Assembly (NCBI GenBank): GCA_945883425.1
Contig: CAMCXM010000005.1
Coordinates: 1-56,531 of the forward strand
Source: Spirosoma fluviale
GTDB taxonomy: Bacteria; Bacteroidota; Bacteroidia; Cytophagales; Flexibacteraceae
Direction of reading: 5' to 3'
Length of the DNA stretch: 56,531 bases
The translations under genes were made by a program, and so were the position numbers. Below the pieces are notes generated by a model. That model saw nothing but the letters and a program-made list of their open reading frames with translations. It was not told the DNA's origin and did not search any database. Numbering within the stretch: position 1 is the stretch's first letter; the number at the start of each line of letters is the position of its first letter. Below, one piece after another: positions 1-7,573 of the stretch.

Positions 1-7
1 AATTGCT

Positions 8-15
8 TACTTTTG
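8..15 (+). promoter_or_regulatory. -7 promoter element of the DUF4143 ATPase gene
   Basis: The octamer TACTTTTG fits the Bacteroidota -7 consensus TAnnTTTG and lies 8 bp before the ATG at 24, so the transcript would have almost no leader. The matching -33 TTG would fall outside the window. Confidence 0.45.
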
Positions 16-23
16 CACGGTAA

Positions 24-1190
24 ATGATTCTTAGAAAACTATCATCCGAACTTCAGAGGCGCCTGACTTTATATCCGGCCGTAGCTATTTTGGGACCACG
101 GCAAGTGGGAAAAACAACACTTGTAAAACAACTTCTGAACGCAAACCCGGAATCCTATCTTTATCTGGACCTTGAGAATTTTGAGCACAGGCAGATTCTG
201 GGGGAAGATCGCTTCTTTTTTTTCAGGAATCAAACAGGCAAAACCATCATCCTGGATGAAATTCAATTTCTTCCGGATCTTTTCAAAGATTTGCGAAGTC
301 TGATTGATGAAAACCGTGAAAACGGACGATTTATTCTATTGGGTTCTGCAAGCCCGGCCCTGCTGCGAAATGCCGCCGAATCACTCACCGGACGGATTTC
401 ATTTCTTGAAATGAGACCACTGCTTTTATCAGAAATCAATGGAGAAGCATGGGAAAAACTTTGGCTCAGGGGTGGATATCCAGGTGCTTTTCTGGCCAAT
501 ACCGATGAAGATGCACATCTTATTAATTATGACATCCTCCAATCTTATCTGCATAGAGATCTTCCCTCTTACGGTCTGAGCACGGAAACCAAAGTGACCG
601 AACTTGTCCTCCGTATGCTTTCCGGACAGCATGGGCAAATACTGAACACAGCGGAGATCGCAAAATCCATTGGAAGGTCTAATACACTGGTGATCAAAGT
701 GCTGGACTTCCTCGAAAACTCATTTATGATTCGGAAGTTAAGTCCCTGGTACGTCAATCATGGAAAGCGGCTCACCAAACGGCCAAAGTTTTACATCCGG
801 AATCCGGGACTTCTCCATAATCTCCTTTTCATACGAAATGAGGAAGCCCTGTTGCACCATTACCTGAAAGGAAGTTCGTGGGAAGGCTTTGTGATTGAGC
901 AGATTGAACCATTGCTTCCAGTGGGTTATGGGCTTTACTTTTACAGAACATCTCATGGCAATGAACTGGATCTTGTGATTACCCGTGGAACCGAAATTGT
1001 ACTTGCGATCGAAATAAAAATGTCCGGAAATCCCACCCTTTCCAGATCAAACCGTTTGGCTCTGGAGGATCTGAACAATCCCCAATTGTACATTGTGGTT
1101 CCGGGAAATAAAATCCTTCCGATCAGCCCGCAGGTAACCGTTTGCGGATTGGAACAGCTTGAAAAACAAATTGCCGGAATCTGTACCTGA
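24..1190 (+). CDS. AAA ATPase with C-terminal DUF4143 domain
   Basis: This 388-residue protein has the standard layout of the ATP-binding/DUF4143 family. A P-loop (LGPRQVGKTTLV, about residues 24-35) is followed by a Walker B (TIILDEIQFLPDLF, about 74-87) and a sensor-like LLGSASPALL. A winged-helix-like middle follows. The C-terminal DUF4143 part contains ELDLVITRG...LAIEIKMSG, which resembles the E-x-K end of a PD-(D/E)XK nuclease fold. The family is abundant in Bacteroidota and archaea and its biological role is not established; cytoplasmic location is expected. A near-leaderless promoter precedes it and a structured repeat region follows. A second family member lies at the opposite end of the window. 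The family call is secure, the function unknown. Confidence 0.9.
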   Translation: MILRKLSSELQRRLTLYPAVAILGPRQVGKTTLVKQLLNANPESYLYLDLENFEHRQILGEDRFFFFRNQTGKTIILDEIQFLPDLFKDLRSLIDENRENGRFILLGSASPALLRNAAESLTGRISFLEMRPLLLSEINGEAWEKLWLRGGYPGAFLANTDEDAHLINYDILQSYLHRDLPSYGLSTETKVTELVLRMLSGQHGQILNTAEIAKSIGRSNTLVIKVLDFLENSFMIRKLSPWYVNHGKRLTKRPKFYIRNPGLLHNLLFIRNEEALLHHYLKGSSWEGFVIEQIEPLLPVGYGLYFYRTSHGNELDLVITRGTEIVLAIEIKMSGNPTLSRSNRLALEDLNNPQLYIVVPGNKILPISPQVTVCGLEQLEKQIAGICT

Positions 1191-1222
1191 TAAAATCCCG
1201 CAAGGCGGGGGCGCCATGTTCT

Positions 1223-1570
1223 GCTGTCCGGGATGTTCCGAAGGGCATCCCGGACGACACATGATGCGGATTTGAAATCCGCCAACCAACTGCCTGTGCG
1301 ATGAAGGCCGACTGTGGAGGATTACAAATCCTCGGTATCTGCGTTCGGGATAAAAGATCCCGAACAGCGAAATAGCAATTCATTTTCCTTTGAACTTTCC
1401 TCTTTGAATTTTAAACTCCATCCGCTGTCCGGGATGTTCCGAAGGGCATCCCGGACGACACATGATGCGGATTTACAATCCGCCAACCAACTGCCTGTGC
1501 GATGGAGACCGACTGTAGAGGATTTCAAATCCTCGGCATCTGCATTCGGGATGAAACATCCAGAACAGCA
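1223..1570. repeat. Two direct copies of a ~147-bp four-hairpin repeat
   Basis: Copies at 1223-1369 and 1424-1570 are offset by exactly 201 bp. Each contains four successive inverted repeats: GTCCGGGATG/CATCCCGGAC, GCGGATTT/AAATCCGC, GAGGATT/AATCCTC and TTCGGGAT/ATCCCGAA. Differences between the copies fall mainly in loops or at stem ends, so pairing is largely kept. The spacer between the copies holds an AT-rich stretch. Open frames through this stretch look like by-products of the palindromes. The remainder of the 448-bp gap between flanking genes (1191-1222 and 1571-1638) shows only a short CCCGC-aag-GCGGG hairpin near 1197. It is most likely a dispersed palindromic element or structured RNA. 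Confidence 0.8.
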
Positions 1571-1638
1571 ATACAGAGAAAAATCCATTTTGAAAGAAAC
1601 CCATCATTCTCCTAATTGGACACTGAAAACAACACCAA

Positions 1639-2877
1639 ATGAAAATCAACGCGAGCCGCCTTCAGCAGCATTTTGAGGCCATGAGCCTGATCGGTAAAAT
1701 CGGAGAAACCGGTACCTGCCGCCCAACGATGACCACCCTCGAAAAGGAGGCCTTTACACTGGCCGGAGGCTGGATGAAAGAGGCCGGTATGTCGGTCAGG
1801 ATTGACGATTTCGGCAACCTCATCGGTCGTTTGGAAGGACGGAATCCTGCTCTTCCGGTGCTGATGATGGGTTCGCACCTGGATTCACAGCCGTATGGCG
1901 GACGGTTCGATGGCGTGGCGGGCGTTCTTTGCGCCATCGAAGTGATGACCACCATGACCGAAAATGGCATCCAGCCGGAGCGGTCCATTGAAGTGATTTC
2001 TTTTGCGGATGAAGAAGGCTGGCGCTTCAACAAAGGATTGTTTGGTTCGAGAGGAATTCTGGGGAAACTGGAAGAAGGCGAACTGAACCGCACCGATAAG
2101 GACGGCATCACCCGTCGTCAGGCATTGCTGGATTTTGGTTGTGACCCAACCCGATTTACGGAATCTGAATACAAACCGGGCAGCATCCACTGCTTTCTGG
2201 AGCTGCACATCGAACAGGGACCTGTCCTGGATATGGCGGCCAAACCAATCGGGGTGGTAACGGGTATTTCGGGGCCGATCTGGTGGACCGTCCGTCTGAA
2301 GGGCATGGCGGGTCATACAGGCTCCGTCCCGATGCCGATCCGGAAAGACCCGATGGTGGGCGCTGCGGAAATTATAATGGCGGTGAATGAAATAGCGAAT
2401 CAGGTTCCGGGTGCCCCTACAGTGGGTTCGGTGGCAACGATTCAGGTATTTCCGGCTTCGCGAAACATCATTCCGGAATCCTGCACGTTTACCATTGATC
2501 TCCGGGACATCGATCTGGAACGCCGCAACCGGTATGAAAAACAGTTGCTCGACCGGATTGATGCCATTTGTAAAAAGCATTCGCTCACCTACGAGATTTC
2601 AGAAGATACCCGCAGCGATCCACGCTATTGCGCCGACTGGATCAAAGACCTGATCCGGACCGAATGTAAAAACCTGAATCTGGATGCACCCGAACTGATG
2701 AGCGGACCTTTCCACGATGCCCTTGCACTTTCCTATGCCTGTGATTACGGGATGATTTTCGTGCGTTGCAAAGACGGCATCAGCCACAATCCTCTGGAAT
2801 ATTCATCTTATGAAGACCTGGCTCTCGGGACGGAAGTTCTGTACGGAACGGTTCAGGGAGTTTTGAAGCGGGGGTGA
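1639..2877 (+). CDS. M20-family Zn-dependent amidohydrolase (allantoate / N-carbamoyl-amino-acid hydrolase type)
   Basis: The 412-residue protein carries the metal-binding and catalytic motifs of the M20 hydantoinase/carbamoylase subgroup in order: GSHLDSQPYGGRFDGV (first metal His and bridging Asp), FADEEGWRF (catalytic Glu and metal Glu), LELHIEQGPVL, the dimerisation-domain GHTGSVPM, and a late SGPFHDALALS with the final metal His. Members hydrolyse the C-N bond of carbamoylated or ureido compounds such as N-carbamoyl-amino acids, allantoate or ureidoglycolate. Exact substrate cannot be read from the sequence. It stands alone, with no hydantoinase or allantoinase nearby. The ATG at 1639 gives the usual N-terminus and length for the family. 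It is predicted to be cytoplasmic. Confidence 0.9.
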   Translation: MKINASRLQQHFEAMSLIGKIGETGTCRPTMTTLEKEAFTLAGGWMKEAGMSVRIDDFGNLIGRLEGRNPALPVLMMGSHLDSQPYGGRFDGVAGVLCAIEVMTTMTENGIQPERSIEVISFADEEGWRFNKGLFGSRGILGKLEEGELNRTDKDGITRRQALLDFGCDPTRFTESEYKPGSIHCFLELHIEQGPVLDMAAKPIGVVTGISGPIWWTVRLKGMAGHTGSVPMPIRKDPMVGAAEIIMAVNEIANQVPGAPTVGSVATIQVFPASRNIIPESCTFTIDLRDIDLERRNRYEKQLLDRIDAICKKHSLTYEISEDTRSDPRYCADWIKDLIRTECKNLNLDAPELMSGPFHDALALSYACDYGMIFVRCKDGISHNPLEYSSYEDLALGTEVLYGTVQGVLKRG

Positions 2878-2898
2878 GAAACCAAGCAATACTTCTGT

Positions 2899-2925
2899 TT
2901 GAATGATTTGAATTTATTATTTTCG
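2899..2925 (+). promoter_or_regulatory. Promoter of the DUF433/DUF5615 pair
   Basis: TTG (2899-2901), 16 bp, then TATTTTCG (2918-2925) is one mismatch from the Bacteroidota TAnnTTTG box. The ATG at 2930 is only 5 bp downstream, so the mRNA is predicted to be leaderless or nearly so. Confidence 0.45.
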
Positions 2926-2929
2926 TGCT

Positions 2930-3157
2930 ATGGTTGATTGGAGAAAATACATTTCAATAAATTCGGAAATCAGGTTTGGGAAACCTTGTCTTTCCGGAAC
3001 CCGCATTTCCGTTGGAGATGTTCTAAGTTGGTTAGCAAGTGGAATGACCCACGCCGAAATCATGGAAGATTTTCCACAGCTATCTACCGAACAAATACTT
3101 GCAGTCCTGGCTTATTCTGCCGAAAGGGAATCCATCACAAAAATTGTCGCTGCTTGA
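2930..3157 (+). CDS. DUF433 antitoxin-like protein
   Basis: The 75-residue protein matches the DUF433 family: an N-terminal segment with GKPCLSGTRISV, then a helix-turn-helix-like region (VGDVLSWLASGMTHAEIMEDFP) and LSTEQILAVLAY. DUF433 proteins are regularly encoded immediately upstream of PIN-like DUF5615 proteins and are regarded as the antitoxin and autorepressor half of the pair. That arrangement is seen here: the stop codon TGA (3155-3157) overlaps the TTG start of the downstream gene. It is cytoplasmic and expected to bind both its partner and the operator. The family call is firm; function in this organism is inferred from gene pairing. Confidence 0.88.
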   Translation: MVDWRKYISINSEIRFGKPCLSGTRISVGDVLSWLASGMTHAEIMEDFPQLSTEQILAVLAYSAERESITKIVAA

Positions 3158-3468
3158 AATTTCTTCTTGATGAAAACATTTCGAAAAGGGTTGTTACCCT
3201 AATTGAATCCGACTGGATGCAATTTGACCATGTCCTGACCGTTTCACCCGAGTTAGGTCGTCCAGCATCAGATCATCAGATATGGAAATTTGCCAAAAAC
3301 TTCAATTACCATATTGTAACCAGAGATGAAGATTTCATAAAACTTTCGATGTTGTTCGGTCTTCCACCTAAAGTGATTTATGTAAATTCCGGAAATATTA
3401 CTAACAAGGAATTCAGTGGTGTATTGATAAAAAAACGAACAGAAAATCAAAAGGTTTATCGAAGATGA
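3154..3468 (+). CDS. DUF5615 PIN-like toxin, TTG start
   Basis: The 104-residue product starts MKFLLDENIS when the TTG at 3154 is used as start, which is the characteristic beginning of DUF5615 (PIN-like) proteins with the first acidic residues in LLDEN. Later comes HIVTRDEDFIKL, the second acidic cluster, and PPKVIYVNSGN, all typical. PIN-like proteins are metal-dependent RNases and this is the presumed toxin of a toxin-antitoxin pair. The frame remains open upstream to 2938, but that extension lies inside the antitoxin gene and has no family similarity, so TTG at 3154 is preferred. Translation is probably coupled through the TTGA overlap. Confidence 0.85.
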   Translation: MKFLLDENISKRVVTLIESDWMQFDHVLTVSPELGRPASDHQIWKFAKNFNYHIVTRDEDFIKLSMLFGLPPKVIYVNSGNITNKEFSGVLIKKRTENQKVYRR

Positions 3469-3593
3469 GGAATATGGTTTTCTGGTTATAAACTGATTCA
3501 AATAGTAAGGTTCCCAAGAACATTATCATTCAATTTTTTCCAGAGAACGGATTTCAATCCCTGATAAATCTAAAGAAATCCAGCGATGGAAAA

Positions 3594-3968
3594 TCAGGAC
3601 TCCGTTGCCCAATTGATAATGCCGGTTACATCATCAATTGCCTCCTTTACAACAGCAACCGTTCCTTGTCCGTCATAACCCATTACAAGGTGCGTGTAGT
3701 AGTATCCCTGGTCGAACATTTTTGACACCTTCCCATCATTGATCCTTTGTCGGTATTTGGTTTGGTCGGGGCGCCCCTTTCCTTTTTTGATTTCAGGGAA
3801 TTTGTGATCGAGAGCCAGCAATGCTCCATTCCAAAGCGTATTGCCCGCCATTTTAATATATTTAGGGTCGTTGTAATACTTGCCTTCTTTCCCTGCTTTG
3901 GTGCTCAGAATTTCTTTGGCGTTGTCCACATAGCGCATGGCTTCGGACCGAATTTCATTTTTACTCAT
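3594..3968 (-). CDS. DUF5618-like small soluble protein
   Basis: The 124-residue protein starts MSKNEIRSEAMRYV. It is rich in charged residues and Tyr, with features such as AGKEGKYYNDPKYIKMAGNTLWNGALLALD and GYYYTHLVMGYDG that recall Bacteroidota DUF5618 proteins, thought to be all-helical. No catalytic motif or signal peptide is visible. The frame extends upstream to 4121, but a good promoter (3988-4016) lies just before the ATG at 3968 and the upstream part overlaps the end of the antiporter gene, so the short start is chosen. Function unknown; toxin-antitoxin roles have been suggested for such proteins but nothing here proves it. Confidence 0.7.
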   Translation of the reverse strand: MSKNEIRSEAMRYVDNAKEILSTKAGKEGKYYNDPKYIKMAGNTLWNGALLALDHKFPEIKKGKGRPDQTKYRQRINDGKVSKMFDQGYYYTHLVMGYDGQGTVAVVKEAIDDVTGIINWATES

Positions 3969-3987
3969 CGTAGTTTGTTTAATAGTG

Positions 3988-4016
3988 CAAAAATAAAAAG
4001 AACTGCAGATTTTCAA
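3988..4016 (-). promoter_or_regulatory. Promoter of the DUF5618-like gene
   Basis: On the minus strand, TTG (4014-4016), 18 bp, then TATTTTTG (3988-3995) matches the TTG/TAnnTTTG Bacteroidota pattern exactly. The leader to the ATG at 3968 is about 15 nt. Confidence 0.6.
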
Positions 4017-4027
4017 ATAGTCAAATC

Positions 4028-5302
4028 TCATCCATGGATCAGATTTCGCTGCAGAATAAAGAAACCGATTCCGGCCAGAAACCCGGTCAAAGCCAACCAG
4101 CTGATGTTTTTGAGGTACCACATGAAATCTATCTTCTCTATCCCCATCGCAGCGACTCCCGCAGCTGATCCGATGATGATAACGCTTCCGCCGGTTCCGG
4201 TTGTGAGGGCAATCAGTTCCCAGAAATAATGGTCCGTTGGGAAGGAAGTGAGGTCGTACATTCCCTGCGAAGCCGCCACCAAAGGCACATTATCCACAAT
4301 GGCCGAAAGCAATCCAAGTGCTGTGGCAATCACATAATTATTGCCGAGCGTCTGGTCCAGGAAAGTGGCCAGAAGTTTGAGAATATGGAACGTTTCCAGT
4401 GCCGAAACTGCCAGCAGGATACCCAGGAAAAAGAGAATACTGGGTGTATCGATCCGCTCCAACGCATGGGTGACCGACAACTTCGACTTTTGCTCCGGCG
4501 GCTTGCTTTCGTGGAGAATGGCCAACAGAATCCACAACAGACCCAATGCCAGAAGTATGCCCATAAACGGTGGAAGGTGCGTGACCATTTTAAACACCGG
4601 CACAAACAGCAGCAAAGACAATCCAGATATCAGAATTATCCGGGCATCCCGCCGGTCTCCATGAATTTCTTCCTGTCTTTTAACTTCAAATGTTTGGTTT
4701 CGAAATCTTGGTATTAAGATCAAAAGTGGGACAAGGCACACAAGGATGCTGGGAATAAACAATTGCAGAATGATGTTTATTGCCGAAATCTGCCCGCCAA
4801 TCCAAAGCATCGTGGTGGTGACGTCACCCAAAGGAGAAAATGCCCCCCCTGAATTCGCCGCAATAATGATCATTCCCACAAACCATAGCCTGTCTTGTTT
4901 GTGTGACAGAATCTTGGCTGTAAGAGAAGTCATCACAATTGCAGTGGTGAGATTGTCAAGCATAGACGACATAAAAAATGTGATTATACTGATAATCCAA
5001 AGCAGTTTCACCTTACTCCGTGTTTTGATCTGATCGGTGATTAGGCTAAATCCATTGTGGCTGTCGATCAATTCTACAATGGTCATGGCCCCAAGAAGGA
5101 AAAACAGAATGGAGGCAATATCGCCCAGATGGTGCATCAGTTGGTTGACGGCTTCGTCCTTTTCAACACCACTGAGCATATAGGCCGTCCAGCAAAAGAC
5201 ACCGGTAAGCAAGGCAGATGCGGCTTTATTGAGTTTTAATGGATGCTCAAATGCTATGGCCAGGTAGCCGAGAACAAAAATGACGATGACCAGAATTGCC
5301 AT
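4028..5302 (-). CDS. nhaD: Na+/H+ antiporter NhaD
   Basis: The 424-residue integral membrane protein has about a dozen hydrophobic segments and the ion-transporter-superfamily pattern of NhaD: an early GVFCWTAYMLSG, SSMLDNLTTAIVMTSL (about 135-150), NSGGAFSPLGDVTTTMLWIGGQI (about 170-192) and a C-terminal SAIVDNVPLVAASQGMYDL followed by TGTGGSVIIIGSAAGVAAMG. The repeated D-N-x-T/P signatures are the expected Na+ site residues. It exchanges internal Na+ (or Li+) for H+ across the inner membrane for pH and sodium homeostasis. The frame is open to 5386, but MAILVIVIFVLGYLAIAFEHP at 5302 is the normal NhaD start. It appears monocistronic. Confidence 0.9.
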   Translation of the reverse strand: MAILVIVIFVLGYLAIAFEHPLKLNKAASALLTGVFCWTAYMLSGVEKDEAVNQLMHHLGDIASILFFLLGAMTIVELIDSHNGFSLITDQIKTRSKVKLLWIISIITFFMSSMLDNLTTAIVMTSLTAKILSHKQDRLWFVGMIIIAANSGGAFSPLGDVTTTMLWIGGQISAINIILQLFIPSILVCLVPLLILIPRFRNQTFEVKRQEEIHGDRRDARIILISGLSLLLFVPVFKMVTHLPPFMGILLALGLLWILLAILHESKPPEQKSKLSVTHALERIDTPSILFFLGILLAVSALETFHILKLLATFLDQTLGNNYVIATALGLLSAIVDNVPLVAASQGMYDLTSFPTDHYFWELIALTTGTGGSVIIIGSAAGVAAMGIEKIDFMWYLKNISWLALTGFLAGIGFFILQRNLIHG

Positions 5303-5751
5303 AAAGGAAAAAGTTGCGCAATGAATGAAAGTGTAAAATAAGCAAATCTGACTTGCAGTAACCCGAATTCCATTTAGAAGGACCAATTTCTACTATCCTT
5401 ATCTCCGTGGTTTTGATTCGATAAAAACGAATAGCAGAACTGGTTTAAAGAAATGATGTGGTAAAGAATCCGATGTGGCGTTGCTTTTAGCTGTTCAGAT
5501 TCTAAATAGTTTATTGACTGAATTTCCTTTGCCATTTGATAGCCCTTCTTTATACGATCACAAAACTCCAATCATAATAGAGAATCAATGGACTGCACAT
5601 TCTAATCCAGTAACATAGGCAACAACCACAAGCAGACGGGAAAGTACTGCGATAATCGTAGGAATTTAATCTGATGCTTTGTCAACAGATTTTCTGATGT
5701 ACCCGCCCAAAAGGAAACAGCTGTCTATTCTCCAGACCTGCCATACCATCA
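5303..5751. other. Gene-poor gap between nhaD and dnaN
   Basis: About 450 bp without a recognised gene. A 65-codon minus-strand frame (5374-5571) begins MEFCDRIKKGYQMAKEIQ and continues LKATPHRILYHIISLNQF. It has no recognisable domain, no clear promoter and a composition unlike its neighbours, and may be a gene relic or a dispersed repeat. Nothing else is apparent. Confidence 0.4.
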
Positions 5752-5786
5752 TAAAAAAAGCCCCGCTTTCGGCAGGGCTCTTTTTT
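5752..5786 (-). terminator. dnaN terminator
   Basis: An inverted repeat (AGCCCCGC at 5759-5766 with GCAGGGCT at 5772-5779, one mismatch, 5-nt loop) is flanked on both sides by runs of A/T. On the minus strand it is followed by seven T residues, 23 bp beyond the dnaN stop. Confidence 0.85.
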
Positions 5787-5808
5787 ATTATTTTACTTTG
5801 GAACGGTA

Positions 5809-6933
5809 TTAAAGATTTGAATTCAGCATCACTGGCATGATCAGCATCAGGATTTCTTCTCCGTCTTCCAATGTTTTTGGAATCAACAATGCCGCCTTGT
5901 TTGGAGCCGACATTTCCAGATCCACCAGATTGGATGAAATATTGTTGAGCATTTCCATCATCAGTTTTGAGCTGAATCCGATTTCCATTTCCTCACCATT
6001 GTATTCACAGCTCAACTTTTCAGAGGCCTCGTTGCTGTAATCGACATCTTCGGCCGAAATCTGTAGCTCGGTCGCTTTTATTGAAAACCGAACCTGGTTG
6101 GTGGCTTTGTTGGAGTAGATGGAAATACGCTTCAATGAATTAAGCAATTCCAAACGCTCCACCGTCATTACATTGAGGTTGTTGAGAGGAATGGCATTTT
6201 CGTATTCAGGGAAGCGCTCATCGATCAGACGACAAATCAGCTCGATGTTGCCAAATTCGAAAAACGCATTGGATGAATTAAAGTTGAGTTTCAATAAAGT
6301 CTTATCACTTGGTAAAAGTGCTTTGACAATCTGAAGTGCTTTTCTTGGCAGCAAAATCGATGTTTCGTTGGGAGAAATCAGATCGGCTCTCTGATAACGA
6401 ACCAACCGGTGACCATCTGTTGCAGCGAAAACCGTTTTATCTGATTTCAACTGAAGAAACACACCACTCATACTTGGGCGCATTTCGTCGTTACTGGTTG
6501 CGAACAATGTATTGCTGAGTGCCCGGTTCAGGGAATTAGCTTCCATTGAAATGGAAAACGCATTGGCTACGGCCGGAACCCTTGGAAAATCAACCGAATT
6601 GGCACCGGAAACTTTGTAACGACCATTCTCTGAAGTGATCTCGATACTGTAGGTCTCTTCATCAATAGTAACAGAGATGGGCTGTTCCGGAAGATTCCGT
6701 AATGTTTCAAGAAAAATCTTGGCCGGTACCGCAATGGTGCCAGCTTCATCGGCTTCTACTGGAATCGAGATTTTGGCCGTTGTCTGAAGATCAGATGCAG
6801 TTGCGATCAGCACTCCATCTGCCACATCGATCAAAAAATTCTCCAGGATCGGAATAACCGGATTGGTGGAAACCACTCCTGAAATCTGCGAGAGATTTTT
6901 GAGCAGCAACGAAGAAGAAACAATGAATTGCAT
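5809..6933 (-). CDS. dnaN: DNA polymerase III sliding clamp (beta subunit)
   Basis: The 374-residue protein is full length for bacterial beta clamps and shows the three-domain pattern: MQFIVSSSLLLKNLSQISGVV at the start, a middle RPSMSGVFLQLKSDKTVFAATDGHRLVRY (the DGHRL hallmark), and a C-terminal EEILMLIMPVMLN. The clamp encircles DNA and tethers polymerase III and other enzymes. The gene is not beside dnaA or recF in this window. A tRNA-Asn gene and its terminator lie immediately upstream, leaving only 24 bp between terminator and ATG. Identification is secure. Confidence 0.97.
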   Translation of the reverse strand: MQFIVSSSLLLKNLSQISGVVSTNPVIPILENFLIDVADGVLIATASDLQTTAKISIPVEADEAGTIAVPAKIFLETLRNLPEQPISVTIDEETYSIEITSENGRYKVSGANSVDFPRVPAVANAFSISMEANSLNRALSNTLFATSNDEMRPSMSGVFLQLKSDKTVFAATDGHRLVRYQRADLISPNETSILLPRKALQIVKALLPSDKTLLKLNFNSSNAFFEFGNIELICRLIDERFPEYENAIPLNNLNVMTVERLELLNSLKRISIYSNKATNQVRFSIKATELQISAEDVDYSNEASEKLSCEYNGEEMEIGFSSKLMMEMLNNISSNLVDLEMSAPNKAALLIPKTLEDGEEILMLIMPVMLNSNL

Positions 6934-6957
6934 AGTATGCTTCGATGATTGGACGGT

Positions 6958-6982
6958 AAAAAAAAAAGCAGCCTTGGGCTGC
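6958..6982 (-). terminator. tRNA-Asn terminator
   Basis: Minus-strand GCAGCC-CAA-GGCTGC is followed by ten T residues, directly after the tRNA-Asn 3' end. It lies 24 bp before the dnaN start. Confidence 0.85.
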
Positions 6983-6989
6983 CCTTCTG

Positions 6990-7063
6990 CTCTTCCTCTT
7001 GGGCTTGAACCAAGGACCCCCTGATTAACAGTCAGGTGCTCTAACCAACTGAGCTAAGGAAGA
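6990..7063 (-). tRNA. tRNA-Asn (GUU)
   Basis: A complete cloverleaf can be folded: 7-bp acceptor stem (TCTTCCT with AGGAAGA), D arm GCTC...GAGC, anticodon stem-loop CTGA-CTGTTAA-TCAG with anticodon GTT, and T arm CTTGG-TTCAAGC-CCAAG. The discriminator base is G. CCA is not encoded. A matching promoter lies upstream (7072-7101) and a strong terminator downstream (6958-6982), so it is a stand-alone transcription unit. Confidence 0.95.
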
Positions 7064-7071
7064 AAGTGGTG

Positions 7072-7101
7072 CAAAACTATAGGTATGTTTTCACAATCCA
7101 A
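7072..7101 (-). promoter_or_regulatory. tRNA-Asn promoter
   Basis: Minus-strand TTG (7099-7101), 19 bp, TAGTTTTG (7072-7079) matches the Bacteroidota consensus, 8 bp before the mature tRNA 5' end. Confidence 0.65.
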
Positions 7102-7125
7102 TAATCCTGCACAAAAAAATAAAAA

Positions 7126-7434
7126 TTATTTTGTGGCAGCACTGTCAACTGGAGCTGTTTCTGCATTGGCAGGAGCGGAAACCTCCTGAGCAACAGGAGC
7201 ACTAACCGGCTTCTTTCCATTGAATAAAATTTCTTTAATCCGGGCCGACTGGTCTGCAGCGTCTGCTGGCGTTGGATATGTGTTTTTCGATTGTCTGGCA
7301 GGACCATCCACTTCACCGTAAATCCGGGAATTTTCCTGCATCTGATCTTTTTTTGGAAGGTCAACTACCTTGCTGTATCTGCCACATGAGGCTATAACGA
7401 CAAGACAACCAATTAGTAAGATGTTCTTCTTCAT
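7126..7434 (-). CDS. Small lipoprotein, unknown function
   Basis: The 102-residue product starts MKKNILLIGCLVVIASCGRYSK. It has a short basic n-region, a hydrophobic core and a lipobox (IASC) with the modified Cys near residue 17, so an SPII-processed, lipid-anchored protein is expected. The rest is hydrophilic and low-complexity, with an Ala/Pro/Val-rich tail, and shows no domain. The frame is open to 7479, but the ATG at 7434 gives the proper signal peptide. It lies on the opposite strand to sucD, whose promoter starts some 75 bp away. The lipoprotein prediction is good; function not recognised. Confidence 0.75.
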   Translation of the reverse strand: MKKNILLIGCLVVIASCGRYSKVVDLPKKDQMQENSRIYGEVDGPARQSKNTYPTPADAADQSARIKEILFNGKKPVSAPVAQEVSAPANAETAPVDSAATK

Positions 7435-7508
7435 GTTTGAAATTGTTGCGCAAATATAGAGGGAATGTGATTGGAACAAACAAACCTTTCATAATCTTAA
7501 TTTTCAAT

Positions 7509-7538
7509 TTGCCTCACTCCTATTTTCAGGTATTTTTG
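7509..7538 (+). promoter_or_regulatory. sucD promoter
   Basis: TTG (7509-7511), 19 bp, TATTTTTG (7531-7538) is an exact Bacteroidota-type promoter. The leader to the ATG at 7574 is roughly 30 nt. Confidence 0.65.
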
Positions 7539-7573
7539 TGGCCTCGAAAAACATCCTTTTCCGCTAATAATAC

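Noticed and set aside
1314-1676. A 120-codon plus-strand frame through the four-hairpin repeats
   Set aside because: Its sequence is dictated by the two repeat copies, has no domain and overlaps the M20 start; several other frames in both strands are open for the same reason.
1885-2580. Large minus-strand open frame across the M20 gene
   Set aside because: It is the reverse frame of a well-supported gene, rich in His and Arg, with no recognisable family.
2938-3153. An N-terminal extension of the DUF5615 protein
   Set aside because: It overlaps the DUF433 gene in another frame and has no similarity to DUF5615, which begins at KFLLDEN.
4229-4717. Plus-strand frame opposite nhaD
   Set aside because: A shadow of the transmembrane coding sequence, rich in Gln, Arg and His, without a domain.
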